DNA of 25,607 nucleotides from Stenotrophomonas maltophilia (GCA_002364755.1 DEZI01000013.1:18533-44139); one strand, 5' to 3'. Shown: positions 1-9,410, counted from the stretch's first letter. The notes: a model not told the origin generated them from the sequence alone. Made by a program: numbers and translations.

Positions 1-54
1 CCCCGCCATCCCACGGAAAGCAGCTTTTGACGTTGACGTTGATCTGCAGCGGGT

Positions 55-73
55 GCAGGGCTGCAAGCCCTGC
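55..73. other. Hairpin downstream of the amidohydrolase gene
   Basis: An 8-bp perfect stem (GCAGGGCT / AGCCCTGC) with a 3-nt loop lies 10 bp past the stop codon of the minus-strand amidohydrolase gene. It could end or protect that transcript. No U-run follows on the minus strand, so it is not a classical intrinsic terminator. The rest of bases 1-83 shows no gene. Confidence 0.4.
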
Positions 74-83
74 CGGAATACCC

Positions 84-1391
84 TCAGCCGGCGCCGTTCA
101 AGTAATCCAGGCTCACCTGCATCAACGCCCGGAACCCGACATCCAGCGCCTTCTCATCCAGCAGGAACTTCGGCGAATGATTCGCCGGCGCCGTCGCCGG
201 GTCGATGCCCACGCTGGTCGAACCGACGAAGAAGAACATGCCCGGCACTTCCTTCGCGTACAGCGAGAAATCCTCCGCGCCCATCTGCAGCGGCGGCTCG
301 TACACGTTGTCCTTGCCCACCACCGCCTGCAGGCTCGGCAGCATCTTCGCGGTCAGCGCCGGGTCGTTCACCGTCGCCGGGTTGCCTTCCGACTCGTAGA
401 TGTCGGTCACCGCCTTGGCGCCGTGCGCGGCCGCGGTGTGCTCGGCTACGTTGCGCAGGTCGGCGAAGATCTGCTGACGCATGCCCTCGTCGAAGGTGCG
501 GATGGTGCCGACCATCTCCACTTCGTCGGGGATGATGTTGTAGCGGATGCCACCTTTGATCGCGCCGAAAGTCAGCACCGCCGGCTGCTTGGACAGGTTG
601 GTGCGGCGACTGACGATGGTCTGTGCGGTACCGATCAGGTCGGCGGTGGCCACGATCGGGTCCACGCCGTTCCACGGCGCCGAGCCATGGGTCTGGCGGC
701 CGGTCACCTTGATGCCGAAACGATCCGACGCCGCCATCAGCGGGCCGCCACGCACCGCGATCTGGCCCGCCTGAACGCTGGAGAACACATGCAGGCCGAA
801 CACCGCCTCCGGCTTGAAGTCGGCAAACAGCCCTTCCTTCAGCATCAGCGCGGCACCGCCCTCTTCCGGCGGCGGTGCGCCCTCTTCGGAGGGCTGGAAG
901 ATCAGCATCACCTGGCCCGGCAGGTCCTTCTTCATCGCCACCAGCGCCTGCGCCACGCCGAGCAGGGTGGCGGTGTGCGCATCGTGGCCGCAGGCATGCA
1001 TCACGCCCACGGTCTGCCCGCGGTACTGCGCGGTGGCCTTGGACGCAAACGGCAGGCCGGTCTGTTCGGTCACCGGCAACGCATCCATGTCCGCGCGCAG
1101 GGCGATCTTCGGGCCCGGCTTGCCGCCTTCGATGATCGCCACCACGCCGTGGTGGGCAATGCCGGTCTTCGGCTTCAGGCCCATCGCGCGCAGGCGCTTG
1201 GCGACCTCGGCCGAGGTACGCTCCTCCCGGTTGGACAGTTCCGGATGCGCGTGGAAGTCACGCCGCCACTCCACGACCTGGGCCTGCAGGCGCTGCCCGG
1301 CGGCGGTCACCTCCGGGCGCTCGGCCTGCTGGGCGTGGGCAAGGGCCGGCAGGGCCAGCAGCAGGGCGGACAGCAGCAGGGAACGGCGCAT
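84..1391 (-). CDS. Secreted M20D-family metallo-amidohydrolase
   Basis: A 435-residue dizinc amidohydrolase of the peptidase M20D group (hippurate hydrolase/aminoacylase-like). Such enzymes cleave N-acyl amino acids or related amides; the substrate is not deducible here. Residues 1-20 form a signal peptide ending ALAHA, so it is probably periplasmic. Metal-site motifs are visible: HACGHDAH at 132-139, FQPSEEG at 165-171, GLHV at 199-202, GAEDF at 371-375 and NHSPKF at 404-409. The lid domain lies roughly between residues 220 and 330. The ATG at 1389-1391 is chosen because GGAG sits 8 nt upstream and the signal peptide starts there; the frame stays open to 1856 on this strand but runs into smeI. 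It is divergent from smeI with a 187-bp shared upstream region and appears monocistronic. Confidence 0.93.
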   Translation of the reverse strand: MRRSLLLSALLLALPALAHAQQAERPEVTAAGQRLQAQVVEWRRDFHAHPELSNREERTSAEVAKRLRAMGLKPKTGIAHHGVVAIIEGGKPGPKIALRADMDALPVTEQTGLPFASKATAQYRGQTVGVMHACGHDAHTATLLGVAQALVAMKKDLPGQVMLIFQPSEEGAPPPEEGGAALMLKEGLFADFKPEAVFGLHVFSSVQAGQIAVRGGPLMAASDRFGIKVTGRQTHGSAPWNGVDPIVATADLIGTAQTIVSRRTNLSKQPAVLTFGAIKGGIRYNIIPDEVEMVGTIRTFDEGMRQQIFADLRNVAEHTAAAHGAKAVTDIYESEGNPATVNDPALTAKMLPSLQAVVGKDNVYEPPLQMGAEDFSLYAKEVPGMFFFVGSTSVGIDPATAPANHSPKFLLDEKALDVGFRALMQVSLDYLNGAG

Positions 1392-1565
1392 CGGGGGGTC
1401 TCCACGGAAGGGGTCTGCAGCTGAATGTAGGCCAACACCGCCCCCACGGGAACCTCCTCCGCCGCGCCCGGTCTTAGCGCCCGTCCCATACGTCATGCAG
1501 GAAACGTAGCGGGCCGCAGGTATGCTTTGCGCATTGCCACCCGGGGTCCGCCCCGTCCAGCCCTC

Positions 1566-1571
1566 TTGGAG
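1566..1571 (+). promoter_or_regulatory. smeI ribosome binding site
   Basis: TTGGAG lies 7 nt before the ATG at 1579 and fixes the smeI start. The 187-bp region between the divergent genes (1392-1578) contains a TATGCT at 1521-1526 that could be a -10 element for smeI, but I see no good -35 at the proper distance and no clear operator. Confidence 0.55.
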
Positions 1572-1578
1572 TCCTTGA

Positions 1579-2820
1579 ATGTCACGTGTTTGGAAGATCG
1601 TGCTGCTGGTCGTGGCAGTGCTGATGCTGGCGGTGGTGGGCGTACGCGTCCTCGGTGGCGGCAAGGACAAGGCCGGTGGCCAGGCCGCAGGCGCGCGCCA
1701 GAGCGGTGAGGATCCCGATGCCGGCCCGGTGCCGGTGACCGTGGTCGATGCGACGCGCCAGGACGTGCCGGTGTATGCCAGCGCGCTGGGCACGGTCACT
1801 GCGATGAACACCGTCACGGTCAGCCCGCAGGTCGGCGGCCAGCTGATGAGCATCAATTTCCGCGAGGGCCAGGAAGTGAAGCAGGGTGACCTGCTGGCAC
1901 AGATCGACCCGCGCAGCGCCCAGGCCAGCTACGACCAGGCCGTGGCCGCCAAGCGCCAGAACGAAGCGCTGCTGGCCACCGCCCGTTCCAACTACCAGCG
2001 CTCCAACGCGCCGGAGTACCGCCAGTTCGTCGCCAAGACCGATCTGGATACACAGCGAAATCAAGTGGCACAGTACGAAAGCGCGGTGGCCGCCAACGAA
2101 GCCAGCGCGCGTGCCGCACAGGTACAGCTGCAGTACACCCGCATCACCGCGCCGATCTCGGGCATCGCCGGCATCCGCGCGGTCGACGCCGGCAACGTGG
2201 TCAGCGCCGGTACCGCGCTGGTCACCCTTACCCAGATCCATCCGATCCACGTGCTGTTCAACCTGCCCGAGCGCCAGCTCGGCGACGTACGCCAGGCGCA
2301 GAACGCCGGTGCCGTGCCGGTGGCAGCGCTGGACCGCGCCGACTCGCACGTGCTGTCCGGTGACGGCAAGCTGGACGTGGTCGACAACCTGATCAGCGCC
2401 GACAGCGGCACCTTCAAGGCCCGCGCGATCTTCGACAACACCGACAACGGCCTGTGGCCGGGCCAGTTCGTCAACGTGCGCATGCAGCTGCGCACGATCG
2501 GCGGCGGCGTGGTCATCCCCACCCAAGCGGTGCTGCGTGGCCCGGACGGCGAGTACGTCTATCTCGTGCAGGCCGACAACACGGTGAAGATGCAGACGGT
2601 CCGCAGCGGCGTGGAAGTGGGCGACAGCCAGGTGCAGATCGCCGAAGGCCTGAAGGGCGGCGAGCGCGTGGTCAGCGAAGGCCAGTTCCGCCTGAAGCCG
2701 GGCAGCAAGGTGACCGCGCTGAAGCCGGGTGAGACCCCGGCCGCGCCGACCGAGGCCGAACTGAAGGCCGCCGAACAGAAGAGTGGCGGCGGTGGCCGTC
2801 GTGGTGGTGGCCCGCGCTGA
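1579..2820 (+). CDS. smeI: RND efflux periplasmic adaptor SmeI (MdtA-like)
   Basis: A 413-residue membrane fusion protein that bridges inner-membrane RND permeases to an outer-membrane channel. Residues 6-25 are a single hydrophobic anchor with no lipobox cysteine, so it is a membrane-anchored adaptor, not a lipoprotein. A biotinyl-lipoyl half-motif (VSPQVGGQL) near residue 82, an alpha-hairpin at about 110-185, the second lipoyl half (ITAPISGIAG) near 190-200 and a beta-barrel region follow. The C-terminal tail is Gly/Arg-rich (GGGGRRGGGPR), as in some MdtA proteins. It is first in an operon with two RND permeases, the arrangement of SmeIJK of S. maltophilia and MdtABC of Escherichia coli. 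No outer-membrane channel gene is next to it, so a TolC-type protein encoded elsewhere is inferred. Confidence 0.92.
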   Translation: MSRVWKIVLLVVAVLMLAVVGVRVLGGGKDKAGGQAAGARQSGEDPDAGPVPVTVVDATRQDVPVYASALGTVTAMNTVTVSPQVGGQLMSINFREGQEVKQGDLLAQIDPRSAQASYDQAVAAKRQNEALLATARSNYQRSNAPEYRQFVAKTDLDTQRNQVAQYESAVAANEASARAAQVQLQYTRITAPISGIAGIRAVDAGNVVSAGTALVTLTQIHPIHVLFNLPERQLGDVRQAQNAGAVPVAALDRADSHVLSGDGKLDVVDNLISADSGTFKARAIFDNTDNGLWPGQFVNVRMQLRTIGGGVVIPTQAVLRGPDGEYVYLVQADNTVKMQTVRSGVEVGDSQVQIAEGLKGGERVVSEGQFRLKPGSKVTALKPGETPAAPTEAELKAAEQKSGGGGRRGGGPR

Positions 2821-2842
2821 GCGCAGGCCACCCTTTCCTTTC

Positions 2843-2864
2843 GCGCCGGCCTCGCAGCCGGCGC
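2843..2864 (+). promoter_or_regulatory. Intercistronic hairpin between smeI and smeJ
   Basis: GCGCCGGC and GCCGGCGC form an 8-bp perfect stem with a 6-nt loop in the 74-bp smeI-smeJ gap. No U-run follows, so full termination is unlikely. It may stabilise or differentially process the mRNA. Confidence 0.45.
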
Positions 2865-2894
2865 TGCCATTGAAGCGCCAGCAAGGATCAGTCC

Positions 2895-5800
2895 GTGGGC
2901 TTTTCGACGATCTTCATCCGCCGTCCCATCGCTACCTCGCTGTTGATGGCGGGTCTGTTGCTGCTGGGCATCCTCGGTTACCGCAAGCTGCCGGTGTCGG
3001 CGCTGCCGGAAATCGATGCACCCAGCCTGGTGGTCACCACCCAGTACCCGGGTGCAAACGCGACCACCATGGCTTCGCTGGTGACCACGCCGCTGGAGCG
3101 CCAGTTCGGGCAGATCTCCGGGCTGGAACTGATGACCTCCAATTCCTCGGCCGGGTTGTCGACGATCATCCTGCAGTTCTCGATGGACCGCGACATCGAC
3201 ATCGCCGCGCAGGACGTGCAGGCGGCGATCCGCCAGGCCACCCTGCCCTCCTCGCTGCCGTACCAGCCGGTCTACAACCGGGTGAACCCGGCCGACGCGG
3301 CCATCGTCACACTGAAGCTGACCTCGGACACGCGTCCGCTGCGTGACGTCAACAACTACGCCGACTCGATCCTCGCCCAGCGCCTGTCGCAGGTGCAGGG
3401 CGTGGGCCTGGTGTCGATCGCCGGCAACGTGCGCCCGGCCGTGCGCATCCAGGTCAACCCGGCGCAGCTGTCGAACATGGGCCTGACCATGGAGGAGCTG
3501 CGCAGCGCGCTCACCCAGGCCAACGTCAATGCGCCCAAGGGTTCGTTGAACGGCAAGACCCAGTCCTACAGCATCGGTACCAACGACCAGCTGGCCAGCG
3601 CCGCCGAATACCGCGACACCATCATCAGCTACAAGAACGGCCGACCGGTGCGGTTGTCCGACGTGGCCGACGTGGTCGATGGCGTGGAGAACGACCAGCT
3701 TGCCGCCTGGGCCAACGGCAAGCCGGCCGTGCTGCTGGAAGTGCGCCGCCAGCCGGGCGCCAACATCGTGCAGACCGTCGAGCGCATCCGCGCGATCCTG
3801 CCGCAGCTGCAGGGCGTGCTGCCGGCCGACGTGCACCTGGAAGTCTTCAACGACCGTACCGAGACCATCCGCGCCTCGGTGCATGAAGTGCAGTTCACCC
3901 TGATCCTCACCATCGGCCTGGTGGTGGCGGTCATCTTCGTGTTCCTGCGGCGGTTCTGGGCCACCATCATTCCGTCGGTGGCGGTGCCTCTGTCACTGGC
4001 TGGCACCTTCGCGGTGATGGCCTTCGCCGGCATGTCGCTGGACAACCTCTCGCTGATGGCGCTGGTGGTGGCCACCGGCTTCGTGGTCGACGATGCAATC
4101 GTGATGATCGAGAACATCGTCCGCTACATCGAGCAGGGCAAGAGTGGCAAGGAGGCGGCCGAGATCGGTGCGCGCCAGATCGGCTTCACCGTGCTGTCGC
4201 TGACCGTGTCGCTGGTGGCGGTGTTCCTGCCGCTGCTGCTGATGCCCGGCGTCACCGGCCGCCTGTTCCATGAGTTCGCCTGGGTGCTGAGCATCGCGGT
4301 CGTGCTGTCGATGCTGATCTCGCTGACGCTGACCCCGATGATGTGCGCCTACCTGCTCAAGCCCGACGCCCTGCCCGAGGGCGAGGACGCGCATGAGCGC
4401 GCAGCGGCGGCCGGCAGGCAGAACCTGTGGACGCGCACCGTGGGCCTGTACGAGCGCAGCCTGGACTGGGTGCTGGACCACCAGCGCCTGACCCTGGCCG
4501 TGGCCGGCGGCGCCTTGGTGTTGACCGTGCTGCTGTACGTGCTGATTCCCAAGGGCCTGCTGCCCGAACAGGACACCGGCCTGATCACCGGCGTCGTCCA
4601 GGCCGACCAGAACATCGCCTTCCCGCAGATGGAGCAGCGCACCAGGCAGGTGGCCGAAGCGCTGCGCCAGGACCCGGACGTGACCGGCGTGTCGGCCTTC
4701 ATCGGCGCCGGCAGCATGAACCCCACGCTCAACCAGGGCCAGCTGTCGATCGTGCTGAAGGAACGCGGCGAGCGTGACGGCCTGGATGAGATCCTGCCGC
4801 GCCTGCAGAAGGCCGTGGCCGGCATCCCCGGCGTGGCGCTGTACCTGAAGCCGGTGCAGGACGTGACGCTGGATACCCGCGTGGCCGCCACCGAGTACCA
4901 GTACTCGCTGTCCGACGTGGATTCGGCCACCGTGGCCACCCAGGCCACGCGCCTGACCGAGGCGCTGCGCAAACGCCCGGAACTGGTCGACGTCGACAAC
5001 AACCTGTCCAACCAGGGCCGCGCCCTGGAGCTGAACATCGACCGCGACAAGGCCAGCGTGCTGGGCGTGCCGATGCAGACCATCGATGACACGCTCTACG
5101 ATGCGTTCGGCCAGCGCCAGATCTCGACCATCTTCACCGAGCTCAACCAGTACCGCGTGGTGCTGGAAGTGGCACCGGAGTTCCGCACCAGCACCGCGCT
5201 GATGGAACAGCTGGCCGTGGCCTCCAACGGTGCCGGCGCACTGACCGGCACCAACGCCACCAGCTTCGGCCAGGTCACCTCGTCCAACTCGTCCACCGCC
5301 ACCGGCATCGGCGCGCAGAACACCGGCATCACCGTCGGTGCAGGCAACATCATCCCGCTGTCGGCGCTGGCCGACAGCAAGGTCACCAGCGCGCCGCTGG
5401 TGGTCAGCCACCAGCAGCAGCTGCCGGCGGTGACGGTTTCCTTCAACATCGCCCCGGGCTATTCGCTGTCCGATGCGGTCAAGGCCATCGAAGAGACCAA
5501 GGACAGCCTGGACATGCCGGCCCACCTGCATGCCGAGTTCATCGGCAAGGCGGCCGAATTCACCGGCAGCCAGACCGACGTGGTGTGGCTGCTGCTGGCC
5601 TCGCTGGTGGTCATCTACATCGTGCTGGGCGTGCTGTACGAGAGCTACATCCACCCGATCACCATCATCTCGACCCTGCCGCCGGCCGGTGTCGGTGCGC
5701 TGCTGGCGCTGATGGTGTGCGGCCTGAGCCTGTCGGTGGACGGCATCGTCGGCATCGTGCTGCTCATCGGCATCGTCAAGAAGAACGGCATCATGATGGT

Positions 5801-6128
5801 GGACTTCGCCATCGAGGCGCGCCGTGCCGGTGCCAACGCGCATGAAGCGATCCGCCGCGCCTGCCTGCTGCGCTTCCGCCCGATCATGATGACCACCGCC
5901 GCGGCCATGCTCGGCGCGCTGCCGCTGGCGCTGGGCACCGGCATCGGTTCGGAGCTGCGCCGTCCGCTGGGCATCGCCATCGTCGGCGGCCTGCTGCTCT
6001 CGCAGCTGGTCACGCTGTACACCACGCCGGTGATCTACCTGTACATGGAACGCTTCTCGGAGTGGATGGCCCGCCGCCGCGAGCAGCGCGCCCTGCGCGA
6101 CGGCACGCTGCAGGAGCCGCAGGCATGA
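2895..6128 (+). CDS. smeJ: RND efflux permease SmeJ (MdtB-like)
   Basis: A 1077-residue inner-membrane proton/drug antiporter subunit of the HAE1 RND family. It starts with GTG; AAGGA 7 nt upstream supports that start, and the N-terminus (FSTIFIRRPIA) is typical. TM4 carries the proton-relay pair D399-D400 (FVVDDAIVMIEN) and TM10 carries K963 (GIVKKNGIMM). The order is TM1, periplasmic porter/docking loop, TM2-6, second loop, TM7-12. It is 37 residues longer than SmeK, mostly because of a Gly/Ser/Thr/Asn-rich stretch at about 777-818 in the second periplasmic loop. By analogy with MdtB and MdtC it probably assembles with SmeK in a mixed trimer. Published work on SmeIJK links it to aminoglycoside and other drug efflux and to envelope integrity. 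Confidence 0.94.
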   Translation: MGFSTIFIRRPIATSLLMAGLLLLGILGYRKLPVSALPEIDAPSLVVTTQYPGANATTMASLVTTPLERQFGQISGLELMTSNSSAGLSTIILQFSMDRDIDIAAQDVQAAIRQATLPSSLPYQPVYNRVNPADAAIVTLKLTSDTRPLRDVNNYADSILAQRLSQVQGVGLVSIAGNVRPAVRIQVNPAQLSNMGLTMEELRSALTQANVNAPKGSLNGKTQSYSIGTNDQLASAAEYRDTIISYKNGRPVRLSDVADVVDGVENDQLAAWANGKPAVLLEVRRQPGANIVQTVERIRAILPQLQGVLPADVHLEVFNDRTETIRASVHEVQFTLILTIGLVVAVIFVFLRRFWATIIPSVAVPLSLAGTFAVMAFAGMSLDNLSLMALVVATGFVVDDAIVMIENIVRYIEQGKSGKEAAEIGARQIGFTVLSLTVSLVAVFLPLLLMPGVTGRLFHEFAWVLSIAVVLSMLISLTLTPMMCAYLLKPDALPEGEDAHERAAAAGRQNLWTRTVGLYERSLDWVLDHQRLTLAVAGGALVLTVLLYVLIPKGLLPEQDTGLITGVVQADQNIAFPQMEQRTRQVAEALRQDPDVTGVSAFIGAGSMNPTLNQGQLSIVLKERGERDGLDEILPRLQKAVAGIPGVALYLKPVQDVTLDTRVAATEYQYSLSDVDSATVATQATRLTEALRKRPELVDVDNNLSNQGRALELNIDRDKASVLGVPMQTIDDTLYDAFGQRQISTIFTELNQYRVVLEVAPEFRTSTALMEQLAVASNGAGALTGTNATSFGQVTSSNSSTATGIGAQNTGITVGAGNIIPLSALADSKVTSAPLVVSHQQQLPAVTVSFNIAPGYSLSDAVKAIEETKDSLDMPAHLHAEFIGKAAEFTGSQTDVVWLLLASLVVIYIVLGVLYESYIHPITIISTLPPAGVGALLALMVCGLSLSVDGIVGIVLLIGIVKKNGIMMVDFAIEARRAGANAHEAIRRACLLRFRPIMMTTAAAMLGALPLALGTGIGSELRRPLGIAIVGGLLLSQLVTLYTTPVIYLYMERFSEWMARRREQRALRDGTLQEPQA

Positions 6129-6134
6129 TCCACG

Positions 6135-6150
6135 CCCCGCTGCTGCGGGG
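6135..6150 (+). promoter_or_regulatory. Intercistronic hairpin between smeJ and smeK
   Basis: CCCCGC TGCT GCGGGG forms a 6-bp perfect stem with a 4-nt loop in the 31-bp gap, 9 nt before the smeK ATG. The only purine run resembling a Shine-Dalgarno is the 3' arm itself, so the hairpin may limit smeK initiation and adjust the SmeJ:SmeK ratio (inference). Confidence 0.45.
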
Positions 6151-6159
6151 GGCCGCACG

Positions 6160-9100
6160 ATGAACCTGTCCGGCCCCTTCATCCGCCGCCCGATCGGCAC
6201 CGCGCTGCTGGCCGTCGGCCTGTTCATGATCGGCGTGATCTGCTATCTGCGGCTGGGCGTGTCGGCACTGCCGAACATCGAGATCCCGGTGATCTTCGTG
6301 CATGCCAACCAGGCCGGCGCGGATGCGGCGACCATGGCGTCCACGGTGACCGCACCGCTGGAACGCCACCTCGGCCAGCTGCCGGGCATCGACCGCATGC
6401 GCTCGTCGAGCTCGGAAGGCAGCTCGCTGGTGTTCATGATCTTCCAGTCCGACCGCAACATCGATTCGGCCGCGCTGGACGTGCAGACCGCGATCAATTC
6501 GGCACAGGCCGACCTGCCCTCGGGGCTGGGTTCGCCGATGTACCAGAAGGCGAACCCGAACGACGACCCGGTCATCGCCATCGCCCTGACCTCGCAGACG
6601 CAGTCCGCCGACGAGCTGTACAACGTCGCCGACTCGCTGCTTGCCCAGCGCATCCGCCAGATCAGCGGCGTGGCCTCGGTGGACATCGCCGGTGCCTCGA
6701 CGCCGGCCGTGCGCGTGGACGTCAACCTGCGCCAGATGAACGCCCTCGGCCTCACTGCCGATGACCTGCGCAATGCCGTGCGCGCGGCCAACGTGACCTC
6801 GCCCACCGGCTTCCTCAGCGATGGCAACACCACCACGGCGATCATCGCCAACGATTCGGTGGCTCGCGCCGCCGATTTCGCCGAGCTGGTGGTCAAGACC
6901 CAGGGCGATGGCCGGGTGATCCGCCTGAAGGACATCGCCAACGTCTACGACGGCCAGCAGGATGCCTACCAGGCCGCGTGGTTCAACCACAAACCGGCCG
7001 TGGTGATGTACGTGTTCACCCGCGCCGGCGCCAACATCGTCGAGACCGTGGACCGGGTGAAGGCGCAGATTCCCGGGCTGCGCGACTACCTGCAGCCCGG
7101 CACCACGATGACGCCGTACTTCGACCGTACGCCGACCATCCGTTCGTCGCTGCATGAGGTGCAGATCACCCTGCTGATCAGCCTGGCGATGGTGGTGCTG
7201 ACGATGGCGCTGTTCCTGCGCCGGCTGGCGCCTACGCTGATCGCCGCGGTGACCGTGCCGCTGTCGCTGGCCGGCGCCGCGCTGGTGATGTACGCGCTGG
7301 GCTTCACCCTCAACAACCTGAGCCTGCTGGCGCTGGTGATCGCGATTGGTTTCGTGGTGGACGATGCCATCGTGGTGATCGAGAACATCATGCGCCACCT
7401 CGACGAAGGCATGCCGCGCATGCAGGCGGCCTTCACCGGTGCGCGCGAGATCGGCTTCACCATCGTCTCGATCACCGCCTCGCTGGTGGCGGTGTTCATT
7501 CCACTGTTGTTCGCCAGCGGCATGATGGGCGCGTTCTTCCGCGAGTTCACCGTCACCCTGGTGGCGGCCATCGTGGTCTCGATGATCGTCTCGCTGACCC
7601 TGACCCCGGCGCTGTGCAGCCGCTTCCTCAGCGCGCATGACCACACCGCCGCACCGTCGCGCTTCGGCCGCTGGCTCGATGCCGGGCATGACCGCATGCT
7701 GCGCATCTACACGGTGCTCCTGGATTTCTCGCTGCGCCATGCGCTGCTGCTCTCGCTCACCCCGCTGATCCTGATCGGCGTCACCATCTTCCTGTTCGGT
7801 GCGGTGAAGAAGGGCGCGTTCCCGCCGCAGGATACCGGCCTGATCTGGGGCCGCGCCAACTCCAGCGCCACGGTATCCTTCGAGGACATGGTGGCCCGCC
7901 AGCGCCGCATCACCGACATGCTGATGGCCGACCCGGCGGTGAAGACCGTTGGCGTGCGCCTGGGCAGCGGCCGCCAGGGCTCCAGCGCGCAGTTCAACGT
8001 AGAGCTGAAATCGCGAAAGGATGGCCGCCGCGAGACCACCGCGCATGCGCTGGCCCGCCTGAGTGCCAAGGCCGACCGCTACCCCGACCTGCAGCTGCGC
8101 CTGCGCGCCATCCAGGACCTGCCCAGCAACGACGGTGGCGGCAACAGCCAGGGCGCGCAGTACCGCATCTCGCTGCAGGGCAACGACCTGGCCGCGCTGC
8201 AGGAATGGCTGCCCAAGCTGCAGGCCGCGCTGAAGAAGAACCCGAAGCTGCGTGACGTCGGCACCGATGTCGACAACGCCGGCCTGCGCCAGAACATCGA
8301 GATCGACCGCGCCAAGGCCGCGCGCCTGGGCATCAGCGTGGGTGCCATCGATGGCGCGCTGTACGGGGCCTTCGGCCAGCGCCAGATCTCCACGATCTAC
8401 TCGGACATCAACCAGTACAGCGTGGTGGTCAACGCGCTGCCGTCGCAGACCGCCACGCCGGCAGCACTGGACGAGGTGTACGTGAAGGCACGCAGCGGCG
8501 AAATGGTGCCGATCACCGCGGTGGCCCGCCAGGCCCCGGGGCTGGCGCCGTCGCAGATCACCCATGAAAACCAGTACACGACGATGGACCTGAGCTACAA
8601 CCTCGCACCCGGCGTCAGCGCCGGCGAGGCCAAGGCGATCATCGATTCGACGGTGGCAGGCATGCGCATGCCGGGCGACATCCGCCTGGCCGACGATGCG
8701 GGCTTCGGCTTCAATTCCGACCCCAGTGACATGCTGATCCTGGTGATGGCGGCGATCCTGACCGTGTACCTGGTGCTGGGCATGCTGTACGAAAGCCTGA
8801 TCCACCCGGTGACGATCCTGTCGACCCTGCCGGCGGCCGGCGTGGGCGCGCTGCTGGCGCTGTTCGGTACCAACACCGAACTGTCGGTCATCTCGATGAT
8901 CGCGCTGGTGCTGCTGATCGGCATCGTCAAGAAGAACGCGATCATGATGATCGACTTCGCTCTGGTGGCGCAGCGCGAGCACGGCATGGCGCCGCGCGAG
9001 GCCGCACGCGAGGCCAGCATCGTGCGCTTCCGCCCGATCATGATGACCACGATGGTGGCGATCCTGGCGGCGGTGCCGCTGGCGATCGGCCTCGGCGAGG

Positions 9101-9282
9101 GCTCGGAGCTGCGCCGTCCGCTGGGCATCGCGATGATCGGCGGCCTGCTGTTCTCGCAGAGCCTGACCCTCCTGAGCACCCCCGCGCTGTACGTGATCTT
9201 CTCGTGCCTGGCCGAACGCTGGCGGGCTCGCCGCGCACGCAGGCGCGAAGCGAAACTGCTGAAGCGCGCGCAGCGCGCGTGA
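6160..9282 (+). CDS. smeK: RND efflux permease SmeK (MdtC-like)
   Basis: A 1040-residue HAE1-type RND permease, the second of the tandem pair. Proton-relay residues are D401-D402 in TM4 (FVVDDAIVVIEN) and K925 in TM10 (GIVKKNAIMM). The N-terminus (LSGPFIRRPIGTALL) matches the first transmembrane helix of the family. At the place where SmeJ has its low-complexity insert, SmeK has only a short turn (KARSGEMVPI). The ATG follows the smeJ stop after 31 bp, and its Shine-Dalgarno is poor and lies in a hairpin. The pairing of two unequal RND subunits behind one adaptor is diagnostic of the MdtABC/SmeIJK type. A REP pair follows the gene and may mark the 3' end of the operon mRNA. Confidence 0.94.
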   Translation: MNLSGPFIRRPIGTALLAVGLFMIGVICYLRLGVSALPNIEIPVIFVHANQAGADAATMASTVTAPLERHLGQLPGIDRMRSSSSEGSSLVFMIFQSDRNIDSAALDVQTAINSAQADLPSGLGSPMYQKANPNDDPVIAIALTSQTQSADELYNVADSLLAQRIRQISGVASVDIAGASTPAVRVDVNLRQMNALGLTADDLRNAVRAANVTSPTGFLSDGNTTTAIIANDSVARAADFAELVVKTQGDGRVIRLKDIANVYDGQQDAYQAAWFNHKPAVVMYVFTRAGANIVETVDRVKAQIPGLRDYLQPGTTMTPYFDRTPTIRSSLHEVQITLLISLAMVVLTMALFLRRLAPTLIAAVTVPLSLAGAALVMYALGFTLNNLSLLALVIAIGFVVDDAIVVIENIMRHLDEGMPRMQAAFTGAREIGFTIVSITASLVAVFIPLLFASGMMGAFFREFTVTLVAAIVVSMIVSLTLTPALCSRFLSAHDHTAAPSRFGRWLDAGHDRMLRIYTVLLDFSLRHALLLSLTPLILIGVTIFLFGAVKKGAFPPQDTGLIWGRANSSATVSFEDMVARQRRITDMLMADPAVKTVGVRLGSGRQGSSAQFNVELKSRKDGRRETTAHALARLSAKADRYPDLQLRLRAIQDLPSNDGGGNSQGAQYRISLQGNDLAALQEWLPKLQAALKKNPKLRDVGTDVDNAGLRQNIEIDRAKAARLGISVGAIDGALYGAFGQRQISTIYSDINQYSVVVNALPSQTATPAALDEVYVKARSGEMVPITAVARQAPGLAPSQITHENQYTTMDLSYNLAPGVSAGEAKAIIDSTVAGMRMPGDIRLADDAGFGFNSDPSDMLILVMAAILTVYLVLGMLYESLIHPVTILSTLPAAGVGALLALFGTNTELSVISMIALVLLIGIVKKNAIMMIDFALVAQREHGMAPREAAREASIVRFRPIMMTTMVAILAAVPLAIGLGEGSELRRPLGIAMIGGLLFSQSLTLLSTPALYVIFSCLAERWRARRARRREAKLLKRAQRA

Positions 9283-9298
9283 TGCGGAGGCGGCTTCG

Positions 9299-9356
9299 GT
9301 AGCGCCGGGCCATGCCCGGCGGTTCTGCTTCTCCGCCGCGCATGGCGCGGCGCTAC
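9299..9356. repeat. Inverted pair of REP (SMAG-type) units
   Basis: Two 24-bp palindromic units face each other: 9299-9322 begins GTAGCGCCGGGC-CAT, and 9333-9356 reads as GTAGCGCCGCGC-CAT on the minus strand. A 10-bp pyrimidine-rich spacer separates them. Each folds on its own and the pair can fold as one long stem. The GTAG head and placement after a gene match the SMAG family of S. maltophilia. The pair lies between smeK and the FUSC gene. Confidence 0.85.
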
Positions 9357-9410
9357 CCGATTGCGTGGGTCCGTACATCGGCCCCCATTTCACGCTCACA
9401 CCGCAATAAT

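Noticed and set aside
1392..1856. N-terminal extension of the amidohydrolase
   Set aside because: The extension would overlap smeI and precede a perfect signal peptide and Shine-Dalgarno; the start at 1391 is better.
3993..6227. A 744-codon open frame on the minus strand opposite smeJ
   Set aside because: Antisense shadow; His/Gln-rich without any domain pattern.
6010..9399. A 1129-codon open frame on the minus strand opposite smeK
   Set aside because: It is an antisense shadow of a GC3-biased gene. Its translation is His/Arg/Gln/Gly-rich with no recognisable domain, while the plus-strand frame encodes a full RND permease.
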